64,000 nt of DNA from Luteibacter sp. Lineage in GTDB: Bacteria > Pseudomonadota > Gammaproteobacteria > Xanthomonadales > Rhodanobacteraceae. The stretch lies in the NCBI RefSeq assembly GCF_009912395.1, contig NZ_WNDO01000008.1, positions 112,673 to 176,672 on the forward strand. The letters are read 5' to 3'. The position numbers and the translations under genes were made by a program. This document shows positions 1 through 9,167 of this stretch, in pieces. Within the stretch, counting starts at the first letter, position 1. Each line of letters opens with the position of its first letter. Under the pieces are notes generated by a model that did not search any database, had not been told where the DNA came from, and saw only the letters and a list, made by a program, of their open reading frames with translations.

Positions 1-785
1 ACCGTCAGTCCGCCGCTCAGCAGGGCCTGGTTGATGGGAAAGGTCAGTTCACCGGGCGAGGGCGACATCAGCGCATCGCAGATGCTCCTGGCCTCCGGCG
101 ACACCTTCTGCCGCGTGCCGGCGACCAGCGAACGCGCGGTGTCGTCGAAGGTTTGCGGTTCGACACAGTAGACGTCGATATGCGGACGCAATCCCTTCAC
201 GGCCGTCGCCACGCCAGCGGTCAGGCCGCCGCCACCACAACACACCAGCACGGCCGCGAGATCCACGCCTAAGTCGGCGGACTGCTCGATGATCTCCAGG
301 CCCACGGTGCCCTGGCCCGCCATGATGTACGGGTCGTCGAACGGCGGTACGCGCACGGCGCCGCGTTCCTCAGCGATGCCCGCGGCGATCGCCTCGCGCG
401 ATTCGTTGAAGCGGTCGTACGTGACCACCTCGGCACCGAGGCGACGCGTGTTCGCCAGCTTGTTGGCCGGGGCGTCGGCGGGCATGACGATGGTGGCTCG
501 GATGCCGAGCCGCTTCGCCGCCGCAGCCACGCCCTGCGCATGGTTGCCGCTGGACCAGGCGACCACGCCCGCCTGGCGTTGCGTGTCGTCCAGGCGTGAC
601 AGACGATTGTACGCCCCACGAAACTTGAACGAGCCCGTATGCTGCGCGCCTTCGAATTTCACCATCACGCGCCGGCCGACGCGTTCGTTCAAGGTGTCGA
701 ATTCGAGCAAGGGGGTGCGCACGGCGGCCCCTTTCAGCTGTTCGGCGGCGGAGAGGACGTCGGCGATCTGGATGGCGAAGCTCAC
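1..785 (-). CDS. PLP-dependent threonine/serine dehydratase, C-terminus outside window
   Basis: A fold-type II PLP enzyme that deaminates threonine or serine to the 2-oxo acid. The translation from GTG at 785 has the PLP-lysine motif SFKFRGAYN near residue 55, the asparagine loop SSGNHAQG, and the phosphate-binding glycine run CCGGGGLTAG. GTG is chosen because AGGA lies 7 nt upstream and no ATG fits. About 261 residues are visible; the remaining residues, including any ACT regulatory domain, lie beyond base 1. It could therefore be a catabolic dehydratase, a biosynthetic IlvA-type enzyme or a serine racemase-like member. The gene is followed upstream by the EamA transporter on the same strand with a 56-nt gap. 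Confidence 0.85.
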   Translation of the reverse strand, partial: MSFAIQIADVLSAAEQLKGAAVRTPLLEFDTLNERVGRRVMVKFEGAQHTGSFKFRGAYNRLSRLDDTQRQAGVVAWSSGNHAQGVAAAAKRLGIRATIVMPADAPANKLANTRRLGAEVVTYDRFNESREAIAAGIAEERGAVRVPPFDDPYIMAGQGTVGLEIIEQSADLGVDLAAVLVCCGGGGLTAGVATAVKGLRPHIDVYCVEPQTFDDTARSLVAGTRQKVSPEARSICDALMSPSPGELTFPINQALLSGGLT

Positions 786-841
786 GGGGTCTTCCTGTAG
801 GTGCGGTAACGGCGGCAGGGTAACCGGTCGGGTGATGGGTG

Positions 842-1669
842 TCAGGCCAGCTTGAGCATCGCGGCACCGGCCACGATGAGGCTCACGGCGACCATTCGGC
901 GCCGACCGACGCGTTCGCGCAGCACGGCCCAGGCGAGGAAGGTGCCGAACACGATGGAGGTTTCGCGCAGCGCCGCGATCACGGGAATCGGCGCGCGCGT
1001 CATCGCCCAGAGCGCGAGTCCGTACGATGTGATGGATCCCAGGCCGCCGACCGTCGCGAGGGCGAGGTGGGTGCGCGCGTAGACGAGCAGCGCCTTGCCG
1101 CGCGTGGCGAGCGCCCACAGCGCCAACGCCACGCCGGAAATCAGGAACGGCCAAAGGGTGTAGCCCAGCGGGGAATCCGCGCGCCGTACGCCCATGCCAT
1201 CCACGATGGTGTAGCCCGCGATGACGAAGGCATTGAGGAAGGCGAAGCGCAGGCCGCGCGCATCCTGTGTCTGGCCGAAGGCGACGCCCAGCACGCCCGA
1301 GCAAATTAGTGCGATGCCGGCGAAGGCGCCGAGGGTGAGCGGGTCGCCATGGGGCAGGGCGAGGTTCGCCATGGTCACCAGCAAAGGCGCCGTACCGCGC
1401 ATCACCGGATAGACCTGGCTCATGTCGGCGAGCTGGTAGCTGCGGGCCAGCAGGAAGAAGTACGCGGTCTGCAACACCGACGACAGGGCGATGAAGGGCC
1501 AGCTCGGTGACGCGGGCGGGGGAAGGAAGGGCAACGCCACCGCCGCGATGACCGCGCCCGATGCACCGACCAGCACTGCGCTGAGCATCGCGTCGCCACC
1601 GCGCTTGACGATGAGATTCCAGGTAGCGTGCAGCAGGGCGCCGAGCAGCACCACCGCGAAGACGAACAT
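842..1669 (-). CDS. EamA/DMT-family membrane transporter
   Basis: A 275-residue, very hydrophobic protein with about ten predicted membrane helices, the size and pattern of the drug/metabolite transporter (EamA) superfamily, which has two five-helix repeats. The second repeat contains the family-like stretch ending in RETSIVFGTFLAW and a C-terminal basic RERVGRRR before the last helix. The substrate cannot be read from sequence; members export amino acids or other metabolites. The gene lies just upstream of the dehydratase in the same orientation, so the two may be co-transcribed, possibly linking amino acid export with amino acid catabolism (inference). The start ATG has only a weak AAGG-like ribosome site. 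Confidence 0.85.
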   Translation of the reverse strand: MFVFAVVLLGALLHATWNLIVKRGGDAMLSAVLVGASGAVIAAVALPFLPPPASPSWPFIALSSVLQTAYFFLLARSYQLADMSQVYPVMRGTAPLLVTMANLALPHGDPLTLGAFAGIALICSGVLGVAFGQTQDARGLRFAFLNAFVIAGYTIVDGMGVRRADSPLGYTLWPFLISGVALALWALATRGKALLVYARTHLALATVGGLGSITSYGLALWAMTRAPIPVIAALRETSIVFGTFLAWAVLRERVGRRRMVAVSLIVAGAAMLKLA

Positions 1670-1742
1670 CGTGCGGCCTTGTCGTGGGGAGCGACAAGGA
1701 TACCGTGCGGTTATGGCGAAGGCATGGCCGCCACCGCTTTAC

Positions 1743-1822
1743 TGTAGGAGCGAGCTTGCTCGCGATCCGGCGACAGCCGGCACGGATGCGACACACGGAT
1801 CGCGAGCAAGCTCGCTCCTACA
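1743..1822. repeat. REP doublet (REPIN-like), intergenic
   Basis: A perfect 27-bp inverted repeat (TGTAGGAGCGAGCTTGCTCG then CGATCCG) with a 26-nt spacer. Each arm can itself fold as a small hairpin (GCGAGCTTGCTCGC). The same GTAGGAGCG core recurs at 22737-22811 and 58551-58619 as doublets and at 48623 as a singlet, all between genes. This matches the REP/REPIN class mobilised by RAYT transposases; no RAYT gene lies in the window. Confidence 0.85.
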
Positions 1823-1879
1823 GGAAAATGGCGACTTGGAGACCCGGGAGCCGTCGAGGGTCGGCTCCCGGGGTGTGGC

Positions 1880-3160
1880 TTACTTGCCGAGGTTGCTCAG
1901 GAAGCGCTTGGTGTACTGGAGCACCGACGTGGACGGCAGCGAGTTGCAGGTCGGCGACGCGGTGCCCTGCGAGCACGGTGCGTCACGGTCGAGCGACCAG
2001 AAGTGCAGGCCGGCGAGCTTGTTGGCCGCGGCGTACGTGGTCACCTTGTCGATATCCGCCACCTGGAACACATTGGCGGAGACATCGTTCACGCCGATCA
2101 TCGGAGTGATCTCGATCTTGTTCAGCGGGATGCCGTAGGTATGCTGCAGGTTCAGCACCGCCTGGATCGCGGACTGGCCCATGTCGCATGCGCCGTTCTT
2201 CATCACGCAGATGCTCGGGCTGCCGCCGCCGTAGTCCATGGTCATCAGGTTGATGGTGTAGTTCTGCAGGCCCAAGGCCTTCACCAGCTTCACCACCGTG
2301 TCGCCCGTGCTGTTCACGCCGCCGTAGCTGCCATCGGACGCGGCCAGCGTGGCGAGGGTGAACGAGAAGCGCAGGTTCGGGTAGATGCCGGCGGCGTACA
2401 CCGCATTGTTCACCAGCGCCTGCAACTGCGCCTGTGACTGTCCGGCCTCGATGTCGAAGTCGACGCCGACCAGGTGCGCGCCGTTGTAGCGCGAGATGAA
2501 GGCCGCCATGTTGGTCGCGCTGCCGCAGGTGAAGCTGCCGTTCGCGCCACCGGTGGAGATGACGTAGTTGATCCCCGCATCGTTGATCCGCTTGATGTTG
2601 GCGGTGGCGAAGGCCGCGCCGGGCACGCCGCCCCAGTTCTCGCTGCCGCATTCGCCGGTGGCGAAGGCCAGCGTGATGGCACCGAGGTTGGGCACCTGGG
2701 TCGAGACGAGGCTACCCGCGCCCACCACCGGAATCCGCGTGCCGGTGACCGAGGTGGAGATGATGTTGGTGTTCCAGTCCATGTTGATGGACGTGTCCTT
2801 GTACGGACTGAACAGCAACGTGCCCGCGCCCGGCGGCGGGTTGTTGGGCGGCGGGTTGTCCGGCGGGTTGCCCGGGTCGCTGCCGCCGCCAGAGCAGGCG
2901 CCCTGCGAGGTCCATGGCTGGCCGCTGCCGGAGGCGCCGCTGTGCGAGGACGGGTCGTCGCCCTGGGTCCACCAGTTGGCAACGTAGTTGTTGCCGTTCT
3001 GGCTGGCGACGTTGCCGCCGTTGTAGACCGTCGAAGCGCTCCAGGCCGCCGCGCACGCGGTGGCGGCGTGAGCCGCCTGCGTGGGGACCGTGAGCGACAG
3101 GGCCGCCGCGATGGCGAGACCGAGCGTGGCGGAACAGCCGCCGAGTACCTTCAGGGACAT
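1880..3160 (-). CDS. Secreted GH18 chitinase with N-terminal chitin-binding module
   Basis: A 426-residue secreted endochitinase that hydrolyses beta-1,4-GlcNAc bonds. Residues 1-32 are a Sec signal peptide ending in TQAAHA. Residues ~35-90 form a CBM5/12-type module (AWSASTVYNGGNVASQNG, then WWTQGDDP and a final GQPW). A Gly/Pro/Asn-rich linker follows at ~92-112. The rest is a GH18 barrel with the catalytic DxDxE motif seen as VDFDIE near residue 235. A GGGAGG ribosome site lies 7 nt before the ATG. The gene stands alone; a NagR-like box about 105 nt upstream suggests induction by N-acetylglucosamine. The architecture resembles ChiD-type bacterial chitinases. Confidence 0.93.
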   Translation of the reverse strand: MSLKVLGGCSATLGLAIAAALSLTVPTQAAHAATACAAAWSASTVYNGGNVASQNGNNYVANWWTQGDDPSSHSGASGSGQPWTSQGACSGGGSDPGNPPDNPPPNNPPPGAGTLLFSPYKDTSINMDWNTNIISTSVTGTRIPVVGAGSLVSTQVPNLGAITLAFATGECGSENWGGVPGAAFATANIKRINDAGINYVISTGGANGSFTCGSATNMAAFISRYNGAHLVGVDFDIEAGQSQAQLQALVNNAVYAAGIYPNLRFSFTLATLAASDGSYGGVNSTGDTVVKLVKALGLQNYTINLMTMDYGGGSPSICVMKNGACDMGQSAIQAVLNLQHTYGIPLNKIEITPMIGVNDVSANVFQVADIDKVTTYAAANKLAGLHFWSLDRDAPCSQGTASPTCNSLPSTSVLQYTKRFLSNLGK

Positions 3161-3263
3161 CTGACACCTCCCGTATCGAATGATGGAACCCGTACGGGGA
3201 ATGGCCTGCCACTCCCCGTGACGAGCTGCCTGTGCTGTAGAGCGGGGAGGGGTTTAGTCCCTG

Positions 3264-3297
3264 AATGACAACGTTGTCTACATTGTCCATGACAATT
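3264..3297 (-). promoter_or_regulatory. NagR-like operator upstream of the chitinase
   Basis: A perfect 12-bp palindrome, GACAACGTTGTC (3267-3278), sits in the context AATGACAACGTTGTC. It is followed by a looser inverted pair, ATTGT-N5-ACAAT, at 3283-3297. The core resembles the LacI-family NagR box described upstream of chitin and GlcNAc genes in Xanthomonas and Shewanella (from memory). Its position about 105 nt before the chitinase start fits an operator near the promoter. No -10/-35 assignment is attempted. The rest of 3161-3457 shows nothing recognisable. Confidence 0.5.
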
Positions 3298-3457
3298 TGT
3301 GACGCGTGCTGTGAACAGGAAATGCTGCCTTGCGGCGAAATTTGCCGTCCGACGTCCATTAGGCAGAAATCGACGTGCTGCTGCGTCGCGACGAGAACTC
3401 GATGTCCTGTCTTGATTGAAATGACAACGATGGTCAGGCCATGTCCCTGCCAAGAGA

Positions 3458-3496
3458 GAGCCACCCCGTCGTCTCTTGCCGAAAACGAGGTGGCTC
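3458..3496 (-). terminator. Stem-loop after the SDR gene
   Basis: GAGCCACC (3458-3465) pairs perfectly with GGTGGCTC (3489-3496), and an inner TCGT/ACGA pair lengthens the stem. On the minus strand it lies 9 nt past the SDR stop codon and is followed by a pyrimidine-rich CTCTCTT. It is plausibly a terminator, although the T-run is poor. Confidence 0.5.
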
Positions 3497-3504
3497 CCGA
3501 TGGG

Positions 3505-4326
3505 TCAGGCGTGGTCCGTGCTGGCGGTGACGCTTTCCCAGGCGTCGATTTCCGCGATCATCGCGTCCAACTTTTCACGGGCGCGGCGCAAGGCGTCGGG
3601 ACCGAGCAGCAGATGCAGCGGCGGCTCGGCGGCATCGACGGCCTGCACGATCGCCTTCGCACCAAGCACCGGATCGCCGGCCTGGCGACCGGCCATCGCG
3701 GCGAGGGCGGCACCGCTGCGACCGGTGCTCTCCGCGTAGGCCTCGTCTTCCTTGTCGCTGCGGCGGATGGAGTGGTCGGAGAGGAAGTCGGTGCGGAATG
3801 CGCCCGGCGCGACCGCCATCATCGTGATGCCCACCGGTTCGAGTTCACGCGAGAGCGCGGCCGTCAGCCCTTCCAGGGCGTACTTCGCGGCGGCGTACAG
3901 CACGGAACCCGCACCCGGCGCGCGCCCGGCGATGGAGGTGATGTTGACGATCTGGCCGCTGCCCTGGGCCCGCAATCGCGGCAGCGCGGTGCGGATGATG
4001 CGCACCGGGGTGAACACGTCCACTTCGAACAGACGGGCCATCTCGGCGTCGGTGGATTGCTCCAGGGCGCCGAGCAGGCCGTAGCCGGCGTTGTTCACGA
4101 TCACGTCGATGCGGCCGGCATGGTCGAAGGCTTCACGGGTGGCACGCTCGGCCTCGCCGGGGGTGGCGAAATCCGCATGAACGACGTGCAGGCGGCCGGT
4201 ATCGGTGGGCAGGTCCGGGGTGCCGCTGCGGACGGTGCCGATGACGCGGTCGCCACGCTCCAGCAGGACGCGGGCGAGAGCCAGGCCGAGGCCGCGGGAG
4301 ATGCCGGTAATGAACCAGGTTTGCAT
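3505..4326 (-). CDS. Short-chain dehydrogenase/reductase (SDR)
   Basis: A 273-residue classical SDR, an NAD(P)-dependent oxidoreductase of unknown substrate. It has the cofactor motif TGISRGLG at residues 7-14, the structural motif NNAGYG near residue 80, a Ser before the catalytic site (ITSIAGR) and the catalytic YAAAK near 145. Length and motif spacing are normal. GGAGG lies 6 nt before the ATG. It is transcribed divergently from a LysR regulator across a ~115-nt gap. In this common arrangement the regulator usually controls the SDR, so that is the likely regulation here (inference). Confidence 0.9.
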   Translation of the reverse strand: MQTWFITGISRGLGLALARVLLERGDRVIGTVRSGTPDLPTDTGRLHVVHADFATPGEAERATREAFDHAGRIDVIVNNAGYGLLGALEQSTDAEMARLFEVDVFTPVRIIRTALPRLRAQGSGQIVNITSIAGRAPGAGSVLYAAAKYALEGLTAALSRELEPVGITMMAVAPGAFRTDFLSDHSIRRSDKEDEAYAESTGRSGAALAAMAGRQAGDPVLGAKAIVQAVDAAEPPLHLLLGPDALRRAREKLDAMIAEIDAWESVTASTDHA

Positions 4327-4360
4327 GGATGTCCTCCGGGTGGGTGATGGTGGAGAACGA

Positions 4361-4381
4361 TAAGTCCGATAGTCGGGCTAA
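4361..4381. promoter_or_regulatory. Imperfect inverted repeat between SDR and LysR genes
   Basis: TAAGTCCGA-TAG-TCGGGCTAA is a 7-of-9 inverted repeat with the T/A ends expected of a LysR-type box. It lies midway in the divergent intergenic region, 35 nt from the SDR start. It is the best visible candidate operator for the adjacent LysR protein; binding is inferred only from position and symmetry. Confidence 0.4.
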
Positions 4382-4442
4382 TGAATATCCAAACTTCTAA
4401 TCTGGCTTGTAAGAGGAATTGAATAATGCTTTGCTTGGCGGC

Positions 4443-5375
4443 ATGGACTCGCCCCTTTCCAGCGCCGACTACAACCAGTTGCGGGCCTTTGTCGCCGTGG
4501 CCGAGGCCCTCAGCTTTTCCCGCGCGGCCGAAACCCTGGGCGTCACCCCGTCCGCTTTGAGCCAGACCCTGCGCGGCCTGGAGACCAGCGTCGGTCTGCG
4601 CCTGCTCCATCGCACCACACGCAGCGTGTCGCTCACTTCGGCCGGCGAACGACTGCTCCAGGAAGTCGCGCCGTCGATCCAGGGCCTGCGCGAGGCGATG
4701 GACGGCTTGCGCCGCAACGGCGGTCGCCCCTCGGGACGGCTGCGTATCCATACGTTCCGTTCCGCCGCCGAGAACTACATCGAACCCATGCTCGGCACCT
4801 TTGCCCGCGAGTGCCCGGACGTGGTGCTCGACATCACGCTGGACGATGAGGTGGTGGATGTCGTCGGCGGGGGATACGACGCGGCGCTACGCCTGGGCGA
4901 AGTCATCGAACGCGACATGGTTGCCGTGCCGTTGGGGCCCTCGATGCGGCAGCTCGCCGCCGCCTCGCCGGATTACCTGGCGCGGCATGGCGTGCCGATG
5001 CATCCGCGCGACCTGCTGCGACACCGTTGCATCCGCTGGCGCTGGCCGGGGCAGCCGCATCCGTATCCCTGGGAGTTCTTCGAGGACGGCGCCTGGTTCG
5101 AGGTCAACGCGGACGGTCCGCTGGTGGTCAGCGACAAGGCCATGGCGATCCGTGCGGCGGCGCAGGGCGTGGGTGTCTGCTTCACGGTGGAATACGCCTT
5201 GCTGCCGAGCTTCCGTAGCGGCGAGCTAGTGCCCTTGCTGGAGGACTGGGCGCAGCCCTTTCCGGGCATGTACCTGTGTTATCCGCAACAACGCCAGATG
5301 GCGCCCGCGCTGCGCGCCTTCATCGATGCGGTGCGCGAGGTGGCTAGTCGCGTAGATGTCCCAGCAGTTCGCTGA
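4443..5375 (+). CDS. LysR-family transcriptional regulator
   Basis: A LysR-type regulator of 310 residues. The winged-helix DNA-binding domain covers residues ~5-62 (FVAVAEALSFSRAAETLGVTPSALSQ, then RLLHRTTRSVSLTSAGERLL). The effector domain begins near residue 90 and keeps the usual PLGP...YLARHG pattern. An upstream in-frame TTG at 4419 would add eight residues but sits only 2 nt from the AGAGGA purine run, so ATG 4443 is preferred. It is divergent from the SDR gene, its probable target. Its 3' end overlaps the convergent small gene at 5344 by 32 nt. Confidence 0.9.
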   Translation: MDSPLSSADYNQLRAFVAVAEALSFSRAAETLGVTPSALSQTLRGLETSVGLRLLHRTTRSVSLTSAGERLLQEVAPSIQGLREAMDGLRRNGGRPSGRLRIHTFRSAAENYIEPMLGTFARECPDVVLDITLDDEVVDVVGGGYDAALRLGEVIERDMVAVPLGPSMRQLAAASPDYLARHGVPMHPRDLLRHRCIRWRWPGQPHPYPWEFFEDGAWFEVNADGPLVVSDKAMAIRAAAQGVGVCFTVEYALLPSFRSGELVPLLEDWAQPFPGMYLCYPQQRQMAPALRAFIDAVREVASRVDVPAVR

Positions 5376-5595
5376 CCTCTTCCTCGGTCAGCCCGACACC
5401 CTCGACCGAAAGCCACACCGGCAGGCCGGTACGCCGGTTGGTGAGCTGGCACGCGCCTTCGCGCGGCACGCCGCCGATCAGCACGTCTTCGAGCGCGATC
5501 GTGCCATCGTAAATGCTGGCGATCGCGAAGCCGTTTTCCTGTTCGAGCACCGCGAACTGCAACTCGGGATGCCACCACACCACGTTTGAAGCCAT
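5344..5595 (-). CDS. Small conserved-looking hypothetical protein (83 aa)
   Basis: I do not recognise this 83-residue acidic protein. It starts MASNVVWWHPELQF, contains a central NRRTGLPVWLSVEGVGL and ends in a likely helix with EEEVSELLGHLRD. Its balanced composition contrasts with the Arg/Pro-rich shadows typical here, which supports real coding. It lies 9 nt downstream of the 143-aa gene after cusA on the same strand, so it may be the last member of that operon. Its 3' end overlaps the convergent LysR gene by 32 nt. Confidence 0.6.
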   Translation of the reverse strand: MASNVVWWHPELQFAVLEQENGFAIASIYDGTIALEDVLIGGVPREGACQLTNRRTGLPVWLSVEGVGLTEEEVSELLGHLRD

Positions 5596-5604
5596 GCGCG
5601 TGCT

Positions 5605-6036
5605 TCAGTACGTGGTGGCCAGGGAGGCGAGGGCGTGCAGACGATTCGCGTAGTCGCTGAAGCCGAGGCCGCTGGCGGTGGGGTCGTCGCTTTCGTCGAA
5701 CAAATAGATGCCCTCCATGGCGATGCGCGCTCCGAGCGCCTCCAGCTCGAGCAGCACGGCTTCGTCGAGCTGAAGATGGATGGGCACCGCGATGTCAGTG
5801 TCGATGCGGAGTTCGCCGTTCGGCTGGGGAAGGCCTACGGGGTGTCCATCCACATTAAGCACGACAAACCGGTCCTCTGCAATCTGTCTAAGGCAGTAGG
5901 GAAAAAAACGGCGGTAGAAAGGACGATGCACGGGGATTGCACTGTGGGGGAGAGCCGGCACCGGTATCGGGGCCGTGACCATCCACTGTAACAGTGGACG
6001 GCCATCGCGTGGCGATAACGGTGCCGGCAGGTTCAT
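5605..6036 (-). CDS. Hypothetical protein coupled to cusA (143 aa)
   Basis: The start ATG overlaps the cusA stop as ATGA, which sets the start and implies translational coupling. The protein begins [18 protein letters not shown] and has a Pro-rich N-terminal third ([19 protein letters not shown]). An acidic C-terminal region follows, with [18 protein letters not shown] and LFDESDDP. No signal peptide, membrane segment or metal-binding cluster is evident, and I do not recognise a family. Its place at the end of the copper-efflux operon may be functional or simply local. The sequence composition looks like real protein. Confidence 0.65.
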   Translation of the reverse strand: MNLPAPLSPRDGRPLLQWMVTAPIPVPALPHSAIPVHRPFYRRFFPYCLRQIAEDRFVVLNVDGHPVGLPQPNGELRIDTDIAVPIHLQLDEAVLLELEALGARIAMEGIYLFDESDDPTASGLGFSDYANRLHALASLATTY

Positions 6037-9000
6037 GCGGACCGACGCAGGCGCCGCCTCATGAGCCAGCGCCAGGCCACCGGCAACACGAACATCGACA
6101 ATAGCGGCGCGGTGACCATGCCGCCGATCATCGGCGCGGCGATCCGTTGCATCACCTCCGAGCCCGCCCCATGACCGAGCAGGATGGGCAGCAGGCCGGC
6201 GAGGATCACCGCCACGGTCATCGCCTTGGGCCTCACGCGTTGCACGGCACCACGGATGATCGCCGCGTCGAGCGCGTGGTCGTCCGGATGCGCTTCGGTC
6301 GCCATCGTGTGTTCCCACGACTGGCGCAGGTAAAGCAGCATCACCACGCCGAACTCCGCCGCGACGCCGCCGAGTGCGACGAAGCCGATCACGGTCGCCA
6401 CCGAGATCGCCTGGCCGAGCCAGAGCACGAGCCAGAGGCCGCCGACCAGGGCCAGCGGGATGCTCGTCATGATCAGCACGGCTTCGCCAATGCGGCGGAA
6501 CAGTGCATAGATCAGGCCGAAGACGATCAACAGCGCAGCCGGCACCACCCATGCCAGACGGGCGGCGGCACGGGCGAGGTACTCATACTGCCCTGACCAG
6601 GCGAGCGTCACGCCGGCAGGCAACGCGATCTGCGTCGCCATCGTCCTTTGCAAGGCGGCTACCGTGCCGCCAAGGTCGCGGCCGTCGGTGTCGACGTACA
6701 CATAGCTCGCGAGCTGGCCGCCCTCGCTCTTGAGCATCACGGGACCCGCGTGCAGCGCGATGTCCGCCACCTGCGACAGCGTCAGCTGCGCACCACCCGG
6801 GGCGACGATGGGCAGGCGGCGAAGTGCGGCGATGGAATCGCGATCGGGTCGCGGATAGCGCACCACGATCGGATAGCGTTCGCGCCCGTCCACCACCTGT
6901 CCGACCACGTCGCCACCGACCAGCGTCGCGATCGTCTCCTGTATGTCGCGCTGGGTGAGACCGTAGCGCGCGGCGTCGGCGCGACGGACATCCACATCCA
7001 CGTAGCGCCCGCTCGCCGAGCGCTCGGCGATGGCCGAGGTGACACCCGGTACGGTGCGAGCGACCGCCTCGATGCGATCGGCCACGTCCTGGAGCGCCGC
7101 ATTGTCGGTGCCCAGCACCTTGATGCCGATCGGGCTCTTGATGCCGGTCGCCAGCATGTCGATGCGGTTGCGGATCGGCGGGACGAACAGGTTGGTGAGA
7201 CCGGGTACCTTCACTGCGCGATCCAGTTCGGCCTTGAGCTTCTCCATCGTCATGCCGGGACGCCACTGCGACTTCGGCTTGAATGTGATGGTCGTCTCGA
7301 ACATCTCCAATGGCGCGGGGTCGGTCGCCGACTCGGCGCGACCGGCCTTGCCGAAGACATGTTCCACCTCGGGGACGGTGCGGATCATGCGATCGGTCAG
7401 CTGCAGCAGTTGCGTCGCCTTGCCGGCGGATAGCCCGGGCAGCGCGGTCGGCATATAAAGCAGCGTGCCTTCGTCGATGGGCGGCAGGAACTCGCCACCC
7501 AGGCGCGACAACGGCCACGCGGCGCCAAGCACCAGTAGCAACGCCACGCCGAGCGTGATGCCGGGTCGACGCAGTACGGCGTTCAGCGCCGGACGGTACG
7601 CCGCGGTGAGCCAGCGGTTGAGTGGGTTGGCCGCCTCGGGGCGGATGCGGCCGCGCACGAGGTAGCCCATCAGCACGGGCACGAGGGTTACCGACAAACC
7701 CGCCGCGGTCGCCATCGCGTAGGTCTTGGTAAACGCCAGCGGCTTGAACAGCCGGCCTTCCTGCGCCTCCAGTGCGAACACGGGCACGAAGGACAAGGCG
7801 ATCACCAACAGGCTGACGAAGAGCGCCGGTCCCACTTCGATGGCCGCGTCGGCGATCAGTCGCCAGCGTTCCTCGCCCATCGGTTCGCGTCCCTCGCGTT
7901 CCGTCCAGTGTTCCAGGTGCTTGTGCGCGTTCTCGATCATCACCACCGCGGCGTCCACCATCGCGCCAATGGCGATGGCGATGCCTCCCAGCGACATGAG
8001 GTTGGCCGATACGCCCTGCGCGACCATCACCGCGAAGGCGGCCAGCACACCCAGCGGCAGGCTCACTACGGCGACCAGTGTCGAACGCAGGTGGCCCAGG
8101 AACAGCGCGCAGACCAGCGCGACGACCAGGAACTCCTCGATGAGCTTGTCGCGCAGGTTGTCCACGGCGGCGTCGATCAGGCCGGCACGGTCGTAGGTGG
8201 TGACGATCTCCACGCCAGGCGGCAGGCTGCGACGAAGCTGGTTCAATCGGTCGCGCACGCCTTCGATGGCCGCACGCGCGTTCTTGCCCGAGCGCAGCAC
8301 CACTACGCCACCGACGACCTCGCCCTGGCCATCCAGCTCGGCGATACCCCGGCGGAACACCGGGCCGCGACGTACCGTGGCGACATCGGCAAGACGGATG
8401 GGCACGCCGCTGGCGTCGCGTCCGACCGGCAGTTCCTCGAAGTCCTTCGATTCGCGCAGGTAACCTTCGCTGCGCACCACCATCTCCGCCTCGCCCTGTT
8501 CGATCACGGAACCGCCGTTCGCGCCATTGGCGTCGCGCAACGCCACGAGCAGCGTGGCCGTGTCGATCCGGCGCGCGGCCATGCGGGCCGGATCGGGCAC
8601 GACTTGCCACGCCCGTTCCATGCCGCCGAGGGTGGCGACTTCCGCCACGTCGGGCACGGTCTTCAGCTGGTAGCGCAGGAACCAGTCCTGCAAGGCGCGC
8701 AGCTGAGCGATGTCGTGGTGGCCGCTGCGATCGACCAGCGCGTACTCGTAGATCCAGCCCAATCCCGTGGCGTCGGGGCCGAGCGAGGGATTCACGCCCG
8801 GCGGCAGGCGGTCGCGTACCTGGCTGAGGTATTCCAGGACACGCGAGCGCGCCCAATACAGGTCCGTGTGTTCGTCGAACAGGATGTAGACGTACGAATC
8901 GCCGAAAAACGAATAGCCGCGCACGGTACGCGCGCCGGGCACCGACAGCATCGTGGTGACCAGCGGGTAGGTGACCTGGTCCTCCACCGTCTGCGCGGCC

Positions 9001-9167
9001 TGTCCGGCCCAGCTTGTGCGCACGATGACCTGGGTGTCGGAGAGGTCCGGCAACGCGTCGAGCGGTGTCCGGCCCACGGCGACGATGCCCGTGATGGCGA
9101 GCAGCGCGGCGATCAGCAGCACCGCCATGCGGTGGTCGATCGACCAGCGGATGAGCCGCGCGATCAT
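6033..9167 (-). CDS. cusA: CusA-type heavy-metal RND efflux pump
   Basis: A 1044-residue inner-membrane HME-RND proton antiporter, the pump of a Cu(I)/Ag(I) tripartite exporter. The N-terminus ([18 protein letters not shown]) and conserved blocks such as [42 protein letters not shown] and [19 protein letters not shown] closely follow E. coli CusA. Twelve transmembrane segments fall in the usual places, including the [20 protein letters not shown] helix 4 with its proton-relay Asp. The periplasmic Met residues in LEMFETT and RIDMLATG are kept. The third Met of the E. coli triad could not be placed with certainty. It overlaps cusB and the 143-aa gene by 4 nt each. Confidence 0.95.
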   Translation of the reverse strand: MIARLIRWSIDHRMAVLLIAALLAITGIVAVGRTPLDALPDLSDTQVIVRTSWAGQAAQTVEDQVTYPLVTTMLSVPGARTVRGYSFFGDSYVYILFDEHTDLYWARSRVLEYLSQVRDRLPPGVNPSLGPDATGLGWIYEYALVDRSGHHDIAQLRALQDWFLRYQLKTVPDVAEVATLGGMERAWQVVPDPARMAARRIDTATLLVALRDANGANGGSVIEQGEAEMVVRSEGYLRESKDFEELPVGRDASGVPIRLADVATVRRGPVFRRGIAELDGQGEVVGGVVVLRSGKNARAAIEGVRDRLNQLRRSLPPGVEIVTTYDRAGLIDAAVDNLRDKLIEEFLVVALVCALFLGHLRSTLVAVVSLPLGVLAAFAVMVAQGVSANLMSLGGIAIAIGAMVDAAVVMIENAHKHLEHWTEREGREPMGEERWRLIADAAIEVGPALFVSLLVIALSFVPVFALEAQEGRLFKPLAFTKTYAMATAAGLSVTLVPVLMGYLVRGRIRPEAANPLNRWLTAAYRPALNAVLRRPGITLGVALLLVLGAAWPLSRLGGEFLPPIDEGTLLYMPTALPGLSAGKATQLLQLTDRMIRTVPEVEHVFGKAGRAESATDPAPLEMFETTITFKPKSQWRPGMTMEKLKAELDRAVKVPGLTNLFVPPIRNRIDMLATGIKSPIGIKVLGTDNAALQDVADRIEAVARTVPGVTSAIAERSASGRYVDVDVRRADAARYGLTQRDIQETIATLVGGDVVGQVVDGRERYPIVVRYPRPDRDSIAALRRLPIVAPGGAQLTLSQVADIALHAGPVMLKSEGGQLASYVYVDTDGRDLGGTVAALQRTMATQIALPAGVTLAWSGQYEYLARAAARLAWVVPAALLIVFGLIYALFRRIGEAVLIMTSIPLALVGGLWLVLWLGQAISVATVIGFVALGGVAAEFGVVMLLYLRQSWEHTMATEAHPDDHALDAAIIRGAVQRVRPKAMTVAVILAGLLPILLGHGAGSEVMQRIAAPMIGGMVTAPLLSMFVLPVAWRWLMRRRLRRSA

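Noticed and set aside
2003..3268. Long plus-strand frames opposite the chitinase
   Set aside because: They mirror the GH18 gene, are rich in His/Arg/Ala/Gly and have no motifs; typical antisense shadows in GC-rich DNA.
6033..9167. Loss of a metal-binding methionine in CusA (AARYGLT)
   Set aside because: I could not place the third E. coli triad methionine reliably from memory, so a substitution cannot be claimed without an alignment.
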